From the NCBI GenBank assembly GCA_011799875.1, contig CM022297.1, positions 76,016,488 to 76,080,487 of the forward strand: 64,000 bases of DNA, in the 5' to 3' direction. Below the pieces are notes generated by a model, which was not told the origin of the DNA, ran no database searches, and saw only the letters and a program-made list of their open reading frames with translations. Origin of the DNA: Thinopyrum elongatum. Taxonomy: Eukaryota > Streptophyta > Magnoliopsida > Poales > Poaceae. This document shows, piece by piece, positions 12,901 through 24,313 of the stretch. Numbering within the stretch: the stretch's first letter is position 1; each line of letters begins with the position of its first letter. The translations under genes and the position numbers were made by a program.

Positions 12901-14111
12901 GCGCGCTCCCAGGACACTAACGAGATTGGGTATTTGATTTGAGTTGGCCACTGGCCTATACGCACTAACCACCACGCGGGAACAGTTATGGGCACTCGGC
13001 GTCGTATGTATCACCCGAAGCTCTCCAGACATCAGCGACTGAGTGGCACGCACCTGGGTGGTCCGCGTAAGCACCTGCCTTGTATAAGGAGGTCGCTAGG
13101 ACTGATCCCGGCCGCCCATGCAACATGCAGGAGTGTAAACAGTGATGGGCCCAAGACCCCTGCGCGCTTAGGATGTAGATCGGCGTGCTGGCCTCTCTGT
13201 TGAGCCTAGGTAGGGCTACGATGTGTTGATCTTCCGAGGCCGGGCATTGACCCAGGAAAGTGTGCCTGGCTAGAGTGATCGAGCGTGTCGGGTAATGTGG
13301 TGCACCCCTGCAGGGAAGTTAAACTATTCGAATAGCCGTATCCACGGTAACAGGACGACTTGGAGTTGTATCCGATCTATACAACTAGAACTGGATATTG
13401 GAGATGATGAAATGGATATGATGGCTTCCGGATTGCTTTCTCGCAGGGAGTCGGGAAAGGATCTCTGGGCGTTAATGCTACAACCTGCTTGCTACTTATA
13501 AAATGCTATTCTGTACTCTTCTAAATGTTGCAAGATGCTTGAAGATGCTAGTCTCCGATAGGCTAGGCTTTCCCTCTATTCTGGCATTCTGCAGTTCAGC
13601 CCAAAGATATAGCCACCTTCCTTTGATACTGATGCATACTTAGTATAGTTCTGATGTAAGTCTTGCGAGTACTTTGGATGAGTACTCATGGTTGCGTTGC
13701 TACTTTTTTTTCCCTATACCCGATTGCTGCGATCAGATGGCGGATCCCAGGAGCCAGTTGCCACCATCGACGGCTACTACTACCCCGACGGTGCCTACTC
13801 CTACATGGAGACCGCTGACGATCAGGAGTAGTTAGGAGGCTCCCAACCAGGAGGCCTTGCCTTTTCGATCATTCTTGCTGCTGTGCTAGCCTTCTTAAGG
13901 CATGCTTGTTTAACTTGTGTCTGTACTCAGATATTGTTGCTTTCGCTGACTCATTTGTATTCGAGCCCTCGAGGCCCGTGGCTTGTAATATAAAGCTTGT
14001 ATGACTTAATTTGTGTTTAGAGTTGTGTTGTGATATCTTCCCGTGAGTCCCTGATCTTGATCGTACACATTTGCGTGTATGATTAGTGTACGAATGAATC
14101 GGGGCGTCACA
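9943..14111 (+). mobile_element. Complete 3' LTR of LARD, 4169 bp
   Basis: It begins TGTAACACCCC and ends GGGGCGTCACA, a good short inverted repeat with TG...CA ends. The second half matches 3468-6086. The first half has an AT-rich start, a GC-rich block (10430-11300) with a 16-base C run at 11208-11223, then the region aligned to the 5' LTR. The bases after it, ATAGT (14112-14116), are the expected right target site duplication. The host sequence there is a Copia coding region. Confidence 0.9.
13739..13831 (+). CDS. 31-codon frame conserved in LTRs, copy 3 (hypothetical)
   Basis: This is the 3' LTR copy of the frame at 5700-5792. It has the same length and stop, with GYYYPDGAYSYMETADDQE before the stop. 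Several differences from the 5' LTR copy are at third codon positions or conservative, but the sample is small. Confidence 0.3.
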   Translation, partial: GGSQEPVATIDGYYYPDGAYSYMETADDQE

Positions 14112-14114
14112 ATA

Positions 14115-14569
14115 GTGATGATAGAAAGTCAACTGGAGGATTTGCAGTGTTCTTTGGTTTAAACCTTATTTCTTGGAGTGCCAGAAAACAAGCCACGGTG
14201 TCAAGATCACATACAGAGGCTGAGTACATATCACTAGCAAATGCAACTGCTGAAATTATTTGGTTGGAATCATTGCTTCATGAGTTAGGAATCAAGCAAC
14301 AGCGTACATCTTGTCTATGTTGTGACAACTTGGGAGCAACCTATCTTTCTGCTAATCTAATGTTTCATGGCAGAACCAAACACATTGAGATTGATTTTCA
14401 TTTTGTGTATGAAAGAGTTACAGAAAAGATGTTGGACATACGGTTCATTACATCCAAGGATCAAGTGGCCGATGGATTCACTAAAGCCTTGCCGGCCAAG
14501 CCTTTTGAAGAGTTCAAGAGAAATCTCAACATAGGACAGTTTAGATTAAGGGAGGGTGTTAGAGTTTGA
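14115..14569 (+). pseudogene. Copia polyprotein fragment: RNase H C-terminal end
   Basis: The frame opens directly at the LARD insertion point with [15 protein letters not shown] and continues with [19 protein letters not shown], then [26 protein letters not shown] and [13 protein letters not shown]. These are the standard final blocks of the Ty1/Copia RNase H domain. The rest of the polyprotein lies on the far side of the LARD, outside the window. The stop falls within the start of the Copia LTR (14557). The gene is broken by insertion, so the product cannot be made as a whole. Confidence 0.9.
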
Positions 14570-14769
14570 GTCATGCACTACATGTAATCTTAAACTATCT
14601 CTCTCTCTTCTCTCTCTCCCGTATTTGTTTCTATCTCTCTGTAACGACCAGGACAGATTGCTACAATCTGATTCCCCTCTTACGCTACGGCAAGGTATTC
14701 TGCCTTCGATATAATAAATGCACGCGGCTCTCCAACAAGAGTAGGAACGCTTCCCAGATCAATCTTACA
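14557..14769 (+). mobile_element. 3' LTR of the interrupted Copia element
   Basis: A polypurine tract (AAGGGAGGG) is followed by TGTTAGAGTTTG, and a matching end near TCTTACA at 14769 gives a short LTR of about 213 bp. The start is well placed. The end is judged only from the imperfect TGTTAGA/TCTTACA pair, because the 5' LTR is not in the window. Confidence 0.55.
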
Positions 14770-15224
14770 TGGATTATAGCCAACGTGCATTCCAAAATTT
14801 GGGCAAGTTCTCCATTTGGTTTGGACTTGAATTGATTTGTGCTTGGTTTGACTCTAATTTTGTTATAATGCTGAGACAATAAACAATAAATATAAAATTG
14901 GTAGGGTCGTTAATGGTGATGAGTCGAACAACCTCCTTGTTTCGGTCCACGAGCTGCTGCCACCGATCAATGCCTCCTCTGCAAAATCACTAATTACGGA
15001 GCACTTTTTCCAAAGGTTATATCGAGGTCCCCAGGTTGCGACAAGTGTGAGCCATTTGTTGCAACCTGCAAGTTTTTTTTTCGTAGATCCGTTTATTCAA
15101 AACATTTTATCTCTTTAATCGTGTGTCCAAATCTTGAATCATTTTCACCGTTGGATTCCTTGCACTGAGATCTTTAAAACTAGATCCTATGTTGATAGAT
15201 TTTGACAAAAAAATTCTACGAAAA
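14770..15224. other. Unassigned intergenic stretch
   Basis: AT-rich sequence following the Copia LTR. No frame of note, no clear repeat and no RNA gene seen. It is probably the target into which the Copia element inserted. Confidence 0.4.
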
Positions 15225-15690
15225 AACCTTGTCTCTCGCATAAGGAAAAGAAAAAGAAAACGCGTTTTTTTCGTTTTCGAGAGGCACGGCCTCTCACGGA
15301 AGGAAAAAAGCAAAACACATTTTTTTGCCGTTTCCGAGAGGCACGGCCGAGCCTCTCGCAGAAGCAAAACCGTGCCTCTCGCAGAAGGAAAAAAATGAAA
15401 AGCATTTTTTCTCGTTTCCGAGAGGCACGGCCGTGCCTCTCGCGGAAGGAAAAAACAAAACAGATTTTTTTTTGCCATTTCCGAGAGGCATGGCCGTGCC
15501 TCTCGCGGAAGCAAAACCATGCCTCTTGCAGAAGGAAAAAAAATGAAAACGCATTTTTGCCGTTTCCAAGAGACATGACCGTGCCTCTCGCGGAAGCAAA
15601 TCTGTGGCTCTCACAGAAGGAAAAAAACGTGTTTTTTCCATTTCCGAGAAGCACGGTCGTGCCTCTCGCAGAAGCAAAAAAATATGTTTT
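15225..15690. repeat. Minisatellite of palindromic GAGGCACGGCCGTGCCTC units
   Basis: The core palindrome GAGGCACGGCCGTGCCTC or a variant recurs with starts near 15281, 15338, 15422, 15485, 15570 and 15649. A-rich and T-rich spacers separate the cores, giving intervals of about 57-85 bases. Some units carry an extra half-core (GCAAAACCGTGCCTCTCGC type). The open frames here on both strands are by-products of the repeat. Each unit can fold into a cruciform. Confidence 0.8.
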
Positions 15691-15865
15691 TTCATGCAAA
15701 AAATAATTGTTTTAGATTTTTTTGTCCGAAAGCTAAGAAAGATCGGTGGGAAACCGACAAGCAAAAAAAACCCGAGAAAAACCCATCTAAAAGCCAAAAA
15801 TGAGTGCGATAAAAAGATATCGGAGGGAGCGCCCAGAGCACGTCCCTTGGGAGGCTCCGAACAAG

Positions 15866-15885
15866 TCTCTACTCCTAATGTCTGA
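15866..15885 (+). other. Helitron 5'-end-like motif, copy 1
   Basis: TCTCTACTCCTAATGTCTGA resembles the 5' terminus of the Helitron at 16321 (TCTCTACTCCTAAATAAGG). No matching 3' end is seen nearby, so this may be the truncated end of an older nested Helitron. Confidence 0.35.
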
Positions 15886-16177
15886 GTTGGTGAATAGCAT
15901 CCACGGTTTATTTTCGTCCCACCACTTTCGTCCGTTTTATTTCGCTGGTTTTTTTTCATCCTCCCTCCCACCACCCACCGGTTTATTTTTTCTCCACTAT
16001 TTTATTGTAAAGAAACACTTTCCTACCGTATAAAAAGTCACAGAGCTAACTTTCGTAACTTACCCAATCAATCGATGCATCTCATCAATGCAATTTGCTT
16101 TAGAAAACAAATAACGGGTTATAAGGAAACAAATAACAGACTTTAAGGAAAAAATCCAATTTACTAATCTTCTTTTC

Positions 16178-16200
16178 TCTCTACTTCTAAAGGAGGAGTC
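16178..16200 (+). other. Helitron 5'-end-like motif, copy 2
   Basis: TCTCTACTTCTAAAGGAGGA is another variant of the Helitron 5' end, 143 bases before the copy at 16321. The stretch from 15700 to 16320 otherwise shows only A-rich sequence and no genes. Confidence 0.35.
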
Positions 16201-18688
16201 TCCAGTTGTTCGCATCCCTTTCGTTGGTTCGTCCCACCCTCATAGCGCCAACCTGGGATAGAAATCAAATCCAGAATCATACCAATAATTAGCCTGATTA
16301 CTTACGAAACACCAGCCTGATCTCTACTCCTAAATAAGGAGTCTGCGGATGGTACGTCCGTTGTCATTCGTTCTTTCGTTTTTCTCCATCCGTGCCCTCG
16401 CCTCGCGCGGTTGTTTTCCATGCCGATCGATACACCCTCCCACTGTCCCACATCAATTTACTTCCTTCCAATTATAGCGGTTTTTCTTCCCACGATAAAC
16501 GCCCCTCCCCGATCTCCCCACAAATCCCGTGCCCCTCTCCCTCTCGCCAATAGCTCCTCCCAAACCGTAGGTCTAGGGTTCCGCCGCCGCCGCTACTGGC
16601 GTCGCCGCTGCCGCCGCCGCTGCCGCCACTCAGTTCGCCTACAGCAAGCCGGAGAAGGTTGTGGTTGTGGTGGCGACGGCGATGGTCACAGGGGATTAGG
16701 AGAATGCGGAGGAGCTGGGGCATGAGTTTCTCCAACCTGACGCCCATCTAAACCCCTCCTTCTCGTGTAGCTCGCCGCCATATGGTGCGCGGCTGGGGCA
16801 TCAATAGTTTTCCCTCTCATCGTCCTCTTTCGCTCGACGCACCGTGCGCCTCTCCATCACCCTCTGGTTCGGCGGTTGCGGCGCTAGGTGAAGCAGGGTG
16901 AGAAGGAATACCCTGTGAGGCGGTAGGTATGGCCTCCGGGTCGAGACTACTGCCCTTAGTGCAGCCTTTTGCATGAGCATGGTCGAGGCCGGTTTGTTCG
17001 TCGTCTCCCACAGGCTTGGTCCATCGGGTGAGAGAGCAGAGCAGATGGTAGGGGCATGCGACCGACCTTCTGTACGCCGTTGGCGTGCTGGGGCACGACT
17101 GCAACATGTAGGTGGCAAGGATGGATGGTTTGCTCGAGGGGCGGGAAGAAGGTGTGTTGTGGCGCTGCAGCTTTGCTGTACTCTCAGGTGATGCATAGAG
17201 GTTGGCGCTGGGGAGAGAAAACGTGTTGTGCTCTACCATGTGGGTCAGAGAAGATTCCTCTCTCTTTTTGTTAAATTCCTCCCTGCTAAATTCTCTCTCT
17301 CTCTGTACAGATGGTAATCAGAATAGCAAGGCTGGAATACATACGAGCAGGAGAAAACCGGTAATCTTTCTGTCCCTAACAGGTGGTATTGGTTTATGCT
17401 TTTTACCAAAAGCCAATAATGCACTCTACAACTTTCCCCGCTGTTAAATAAATGAACTGTGCATTCTGTTAAATCACGAATTTAAACCATGACCACTTCT
17501 CCAGGAATCTCAAAAGATTTTTATCAAATACTTATCTGAAGGAGGTTCACTGTGATCATGTTATTCCTACATAATATGGTATTGGTGGCTGCACAATTGT
17601 TGTCTTGCCTGGATACATGGTCTGATTTGGAGACCCCTGGAATGGTTAATCTCTTGAAGCTTAAGGTATGCTTTTCGTAACATGACTAATAAATATGAAT
17701 ATGTTAATCCTGCAGATGCGAATAGCCTATGTGATTTAGTACTCACAGAGTAACTATTATGTTTTGGTATTGAGGGAACTATGTAATATGAACGGCAAAA
17801 TAGGCTGTATAATCATGCGTGTGCCATGCTGCAGAAGGATTTTATTACTTTAACTGTCAGATATACTATCAATGTTGTTTCTTTGCTTGGAAACATGTTT
17901 TAGCCTCCAAGGCTACAAGCCTACAATCGTAATTATCCTGCCGTTCCACATGAACTTCTCTTGGTTCCTACTCTTTGTCCTCATTATTGATCTGTTCATT
18001 TTTGGACAATGTTGAATGATAATGCAAAGAACGGTATTGCTTTGTGAACATGAATTAGGCTGCTTACTGACTGTGCAATGGATTAATTATTGCATCATCC
18101 TGTCATGTGTTCTTGACCTGGCTTGCTCTTGTACTATTATATCTTTCAACTGTTTTAAATTTGTAGAACTTTGTAACTAATTTGTTTGATAGAACTAATT
18201 AGTTGGAAAAAAAATACCAACAACTAGATCATGATGGCGCGCGTGTTGTGGCACCCGTCTATTTTGTGCAATAAAATGATTGGAACTTTGTTAATGCGTG
18301 GAGTACTTAAACAGCTCCGTCCCTGTTGAGTGTTAGATAGGAACTTTGTTAAAGTACACAAGAATGATTGTCACTTGCTATAGAAAGAAGACATACCCAT
18401 CATGACACCTTATGTTCTAGTAAGCTATGAAACATTGTAAAGCACCTTTTCGATATACTAAACTCTTTAACTAAGCATTTTATGAAGTATTTTATTTCGC
18501 TTGATAATGTGTTTGCCTGAAGTGCCCAATAAATAAATATGAACAAAATGAGATAGGGTTAATCATTTGAGATAATTAGATTTCATCTTTGTAGATAATC
18601 AGTGTTTGATCAATTTTGCTAACCAAATGTGATATCCTTTAGCAGCATACCTTTGCATCTTGCATGATTGAAATGTTTTTGTAATATA

Positions 18689-18776
18689 CACCCTGTATCT
18701 ACAAATAGTAGATGTTTTTTGGTCTAGAATATAAGACGTCGACCAAAAAACATCTTATATTTTGTGATAGAGGGAG
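18689..18776. mobile_element. Stowaway-like MITE, 88 bp, degenerate left end
   Basis: TA flanks both ends. The right end GATAGAGGGAG is a standard Stowaway terminus and the left CACCCTGTATC is a diverged one. The two halves pair through GATGTTTTTTGGTC and GACCAAAAAACATC. Confidence 0.75.
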
Positions 18777-18827
18777 TAAGTGATATGCATGTGAACAAAC
18801 TTATTTGTCATCCCTTTGGACTTCCAG

Positions 18828-18892
18828 TAATGGCTATGATCCGTTTGCCATGGGCAAGATGCCAGAGGACTTTAGTAGTTCACATTTTGCAG
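18828..18892 (+). pseudogene. Exon-like fragment in the Helitron (unrecognised)
   Basis: CTTCCAG before and GCAG|GTACAG after bound 65 bases that translate as NGYDPFAMGKMPEDFSSSHF. A second piece at about 19041-19133, ending at a GT, translates with YYGFSPYWALARDGCASC. Both have codon-like composition amid AT-rich sequence. I do not recognise the parent gene. They may be captured exons. Confidence 0.3.
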
Positions 18893-19218
18893 GTACAGAG
18901 ACCAATATGTGACCTACCATAATTAAAATGTTTTAGCTATTGCGCTTGCACCTCGACTTTAGAATGTATTTTGCTTGTTATGATTTGTACACCATAATGC
19001 AGTTTTAACTATTTTGGTAATGATCTGGAGGTGGAGAGCAGTATTTACGTCCATATTATGGTTTCTCACCCTATTGGGCGCTGGCACGAGATGGATGTGC
19101 CTCATGCAATTCAGATGGCTCTTATGATCCTAGGTTAGATGTATGACTTTGCCAAAATTAGATCTTACAAACTGTAGTACTGTATTATTGTATAGTTTTT
19201 TTCCTTTGTTATTTAATA

Positions 19219-19376
19219 CTCCCTCCATTTCTAAATATAAGACCTTTTAGAGATTTCAATATTGACTACATACGAAGCAAAATGAGTGAATCTACACTCT
19301 AAAATGCGTCTACATACATCCGTATGTAGTCCGTATTGAAATTTCTAAAAGATCTTATGTTTAGAAACAGAGGGAG
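19219..19376. mobile_element. Stowaway MITE, 158 bp (Thalos-like)
   Basis: It is flanked by TA on both sides, with inverted ends CTCCCTCCATTTCTAAATAT and its complement at the right. The long near-perfect hairpin and the internal TACATACATCCGTATGTAG are typical of abundant Triticeae Stowaway MITEs. Confidence 0.9.
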
Positions 19377-21430
19377 TAGAAAACTACAATAGGGGTTTCC
19401 CCTTCTGTTCATGGGTCAAAAAATAAATTTTGTAGTTTCACATCATAGCTATTATTAGAGGGTAAAAATGATATTTTAGTGTTACTATCAGTGACATTGA
19501 TGTGGAGAACCATAGTTTTTGTTGTATGTTTGATGCACTGCTCAATTGATTGCCTCATTTTTTTCATTGCTTCAATTTATGGTGACAGACATGATATACA
19601 TTTCATATACTTTGTAAAATTTTGAATGTGAGTACTCCATGGTGCTCTGTTAAAATACTTAATGTGAACATCTCAAAGCCACTCTTGAAAATCAGTATGA
19701 GAGACTCCTATACCTTGTTTTTTTCCTTTTTTTATCAAGCCTTTCCGTAGAAACATAGCGACTAGATTGTAACAACTACATCTTTGTGGCACAGGCAGAT
19801 TGACGTTGAGGGGGAAGACAAGGCATGCATGGGTGGAGAGGGAACCGGAGGCCTTGGCAGCGAGGATGGTGTCATCCGCGTACAGATAGACGCTAGAAAA
19901 GTGGCCGCTCAGTGACATCACCTTCGGGATCAGCCACTACATGCGTCTCTAGGATATCACTAGAACCCAAGTATTTTGATCTGCTGGAATGGTCGCATTG
20001 GCATTTGTACTTGCTCATCATAAAGTGGAAAAACATGTGCCACTTGATATTTCTTACATCATGCTTTAGATTTACTAGCTCCTTTGTTTTGACCGACAGC
20101 TGAAAGCTTGTTGCTTGGCCGATCTTACTATTGTACGTACAATCTTATCTCCGTATTTTTGTTATTACTTGAATGCTACATAACATCCATGAATGGATGC
20201 ACTTCCACTAGATTTATGGTCGGCATTAAAGCTAAACTTGGCATATGTCATCTTACTGCTCTGTGGCAACTTCAACTTTGTATTCTTTAGACTACAGGTG
20301 GATATATGATCTAATTTGGTGGTCTACGCTCATAGGAAAGTGCAAACAACAAAAATGATATTATAGTACCGTTTCAGTCGTTATGTATGTTAATTTTAAC
20401 TTTTCATGTATTCTGTTTCTTTTTTGTGGCCACATGATCCTTCTGTAACTTGTGGGCGCCACTTCAGCTTTTGTGTACTAACAAAGATATTAAAAAATTG
20501 AGAGACGATGAAAGAATTCATATCACGGTCGCGACGGCACACACAGACAGAGGAAGGCATAATCCCATCATGGTGTCGTACGCAAGGATGGGGAGAAGAA
20601 GGGCAGATGCTTGCTGTCCAAAACAGTGCAAGCAGTGTATGACTGTTGAAATATGGCAATGATATGTATACAAGTTTCAACAAAAACATGATTTAACCCT
20701 TATGAAATATGTTCTTGTATGATCGCTAACTGACCGAACAGTCTGTCACGTCTGACATATAGTGAAAGCAAAGCCTGTCGTAGAGCAGAGCGGAGTTAGC
20801 GCTCTTCGACTCAGTTGTTGAATGTGTAGATGTTACCAAATGATGTATGTCTCAGCTTCATTATTCATATTAAAGTGGGGCTTTCATTGAATGTTGATAC
20901 AACCCGTGTTTGGAGTATCAATTTGATCGTCAAACTTAATTTTGAAACGGAAGTACTTCACACACGACACAACAGTGCACGACACTGGCACGATGGAAAA
21001 TCCAGCCATTTGCTGTTGTTTTATACTTGCCCATGGACAATGTGATACGCATGTTGTGCAATTATCGGCTGGTAAACGTCGTCCCTGTAGCGGTGCTCAT
21101 TTTGAAATGTGTGTGTGCCATGTAAATTAGGATGCACGAGAGCCATCTTTATTTGACCAAGTTGGATGAAGAAGAGAGGTGTCGCCTCGAAGGTCAGTCC
21201 ATTATCGCACCTTTCCCATCATTAGATTTGTAGAAGACAGGCACAATGGTAAATATGGTCATCAAGGTCTCGAATACAATCAATTGAATCTTTTATTAGC
21301 AAGCATATAATCTGATATTTGGAGCAACATGCGACATATTGTGAATTAAAGTATATATTTTTATTTAATAATATTTTTTATTTAAGTTTATTGTTCCGTG
21401 GGCCCATGACAACGCCGGGCATTTAACTAG

Positions 21431-22392
21431 TACTCCTTAGTTGCTCCCCCTCTTCTGTCTGGTCAACTAGCGAACGATGCCTACTCAATTAGCACGACCA
21501 GGCCCAAGTAACTCACCAGCGACCAGAACATTCCTTTTTCTTTTTTTACCAGCCGTTCGGCGACGTATTGCATGCGTACACAACTATGCACACCATACAA
21601 AAAGCTTTTCGCTAAATCATGGTAGGGTGGACCAAGCAACCTTGCCGTACCGGTATTATTTTTACTAAATGATCCCTGGGCCACCTTATTTTGCCCACTG
21701 ATCCCCCAAAAACTTATTTCGTCGCCTAACACCCCCTTCCTTCGCGCCGGCCCGTAAGGCGCCACACTCGCACGTCGCCGCGCCGCCCGCCAAGTCGCCA
21801 TTGACTGACGACGACGACCAGCCGTTAGCGTGGCAGCCGTCAAAAGCGCCTAGCCGGAAGGCGCGACTACACTGGATGAGCCGGACTTGTGAGCATGGCC
21901 CTGTTCTCGCTGTGTCAGACTGTCTGATATAACCGAGCACCGGTGGGTGTGGTAGCTGCATCCGGCTAACATATCAGATAGTCTGATGTGCTCCCTCGAC
22001 ACGCTTGGCCATTCGGCGCGGTACGTAAGGCAGATTATCCGGCATGTTAGGTTGGCGCGGCTGGGTCGTTGTGGGCCATAGGTGCACGAGGCGGCACCTA
22101 GTTACTAGGCATTTATGCCGAAATTTAAAAATACCTTGCTAGGCACTTAAAAAGTCAGACAGTCCGGCTCTCCATTAATGTGTGACTGTTGTGTGGGTCC
22201 ACTATGGCATTGGAAGCATCCTATTTAGCCGCCCAACCCTGGTGAAACCATCTGCCATTTCTCCCCCGCCGCCCCCTCGTCATCCTCTTCCCCGCCGCCT
22301 GTCCTCCTCTTCCCTGCAGTCGCTCATCCTCATCTTCCCCGGCGTTGGCCCTGCCACCTGCACGCGCCTCCGCCATGCAGGATTTGTTCTTG
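21431..22392. other. Gene-free stretch with hairpin and possible promoter of B3 gene 1
   Basis: At 21920-21985 a stem is formed by GACTGTCTGATAT and ATATCAGATAGTC. The related motif GTCAGACAGTCC lies near 22157. From 22190 the sequence is pyrimidine-rich with CCGCCGCC tracts, like a 5' untranslated region leading into the ATG at 22393. No other feature is seen. Confidence 0.35.
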
Positions 22393-24313
22393 ATGGCTGA
22401 TAAGCCGACTCCATCCCCAAAACAAAAGAAGTCGATGGTTGATTAGTACATGGTAGCACTGGAGCGGCAAGTTCGTGTGAAGACTGCCGGAAAGCAGCCT
22501 GTTGGTGGCAAACCCATTGAGGGAGGATCCACCAATCCTTCGTCTCATGTAAGTAATCCCTTGGCAACATATGTACCGTTGGTTGATTTCAAATCTTTTG
22601 GACCTATCCTTTGTGGGTGGTTACAGATTTTGATTATGCATGTAGCATTATTGACTGAATCCTAGGTTTGTAGGACAGTGTAGATTCATGCGTTGATTCA
22701 AAACATCCGGATCCGTAAATATTTATTTTAGTATTCGGGTTTTGTAATGCGCAAAAGGCATCTGAAACCAGTAGTAATAAAATCCGTCATTGTAGGTGGT
22801 TTTTGATATATCCCCAATTGCAGTTTGGTTCAATTATATAGATCTGCGAACGCAGTTTGCTCGTATTTGAACATGCTGTCATGTGTTATTTGATTTATTC
22901 CCACACGCAGTTAGCAGGTTCATCTGTTTGTTTGGATTGCATAGATGGGTTATCCTCTCTGGTGTACATATCGTTCTCTCTGCAGATTGCTTATTGAGAT
23001 TCCCACATGCAGTTCTAAATTGTATTAGTTCATTGGTCCTTAGATTGGTCATTCAACACACGACAGCCTTGCCTTGGGGAACCTTGGCGTCGCTGTCGAC
23101 AAGGTCCTGGAGGATAATACTGTCCATGCCCTACGTGTGCGCATTTTTGCGAAGCGCCAAGCGAGAATGGCACGTGCACTCGCACGTGAGCAAACACTAG
23201 CAGTTCGTTCGCTTGCCGGCCTTCCTCCCAGATAGGAGGATTTGGAGGATGCCGAGGTTGACTCCAACAGCTCCGGTAGTGAGCAGATAATGCTCGACCC
23301 ATATTGCGTTTTCGGCCGGTATGCATGCACTGAAAATGGCAATGGGAAGAAGCGGAAGCGAAAGCGGAAGAAAGGGAAGCGAAAGGGAAAGGGCGTCTCT
23401 GAATTTCCTATGATAGCCATTTTTTAGCTATTACATAGTTGCAACATCTCTATTTTAATGTCCCTACTACATTTGTGCTTACGTAGGTGAACCATGTACT
23501 CTATTTCATCATTATCTTGAGATCGTTTTGTATGGTGGTTTATTGACTTACTAAATGCAATTCAGGCACTGCAATCAACCAGTGGACCGTCGTGCTTACC
23601 ACCGGCTATGGATGCTGAACTAAGGCTTCTTGCTGTAAAAAAAGCAGTATGTTATGTTTTATGATGTTGTTGTATGTCATTCAACCCCCTACCCTGAAGC
23701 AAAGTCCCATGTTTTAATATCTGAACTTGCTAAATGGAGTCTACAATACCAGCAGTTAGTACAGTCTCAACACCTACATGCGATTTTGTATCCTCTGGTG
23801 ACAGAGCCCGTAAGGTATGTTCATCTTGTTTTTACAATGACAAGTTTGATTTACCAAATGATATAACCTGTACGTTGTTGTCATTGGCAGGGGAAGTCCT
23901 CGTCTGAAGTGAAAAAGCATTATGCTAGCATCGGTCACTTCCACGAAGAAAAGAGGCCAAACTGTTTTGTCAGAATCATGCAGGACAAGCGGTGCGAATC
24001 CCGTTTGGTAATACCCGACGGTGCAACCTCTCTTTTACAGGCCAGCAATCTGAGCTTGCCTAGGTTTATCAATCTGGAGACTTCCACGGGCTGTGCTTGG
24101 CATGTTGAGTTGAAGCAAGAAGAAGATGGAATGCTGGAGTTGGGTGCATTGTGGTGTGCGTTTGCCAAGTTCCATGGACTCAAGCTTTGATGCGTCACTG
24201 ACTTTGAGGTTGTACACACTGAGCTGATGAAGGTCATTATGTACAACGAGGCAGGAATTGAGGTGACATACACACGGTGTGGCGATGTGAAGCTGTTTAC
24301 GCCGGATAAGTGA
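22393..24313 (+). pseudogene. B3-domain (REM-like) DNA-binding protein gene 1, decayed
   Basis: The inferred model has four exons. Exon 1 is 22393-22548 (52 codons, donor GTAAGT). Exon 2 is roughly 23050-23400, with a long helix and a Lys/Arg-rich stretch near 23342-23393 like a nuclear signal. Exon 3 is near 23566-23670. The last exon is 23891-24313. The last exon carries a B3 fold: NCFVRIM, then LVIPDGATSLLQ, WHVEL, WCAFAKFHGL, VIMYNEAGIEV. B3 proteins bind DNA in the nucleus. In-frame stops are TAG 22444, TAG 23233 and TGA 24188, so no full product is made. Gene 2 downstream has a first exon of nearly the same size and donor. Exon 2 and 3 edges are uncertain. Confidence 0.6.

Larger units (their letters stand above)
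16321..21430 (+). mobile_element. Helitron with captured fragments, 5.1 kb
   Basis: The 5' end TCTCTACTCCTAAATAAGG is preceded by A. The 3' end finishes CATTTAACTAG followed by T. This fits Helitron insertion between A and T, the TC...CTAG ends, and the grass 3' consensus around CAACGC(A)CGGGCA, here one base short and with one G to A change in the hairpin arm. The interior has a GC-rich 5' part (16397-17230) like a captured promoter, 5'UTR and first exon (Ala-rich frame with a TAG near 16698), then AT-rich intron-like DNA with small exon-like pieces. No Rep/helicase is present, so it is non-autonomous. One end pair is a by-eye match. Confidence 0.6.

Noticed and set aside
15281..15690. CRISPR-like spaced repeats
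   Set aside because: Plant genomic context, palindromic repeat with A-rich low-complexity spacers and variable spacing, no cas genes.
15107..15974. Overlapping long frames on both strands
   Set aside because: They follow the palindromic minisatellite; residues such as REARPCLSE simply repeat its unit.
19673..19921. Minus-strand frame with YADDT, like a reverse transcriptase box
   Set aside because: Only the five-residue match is present; surrounding residues do not follow LINE or Copia reverse transcriptase blocks I can name.
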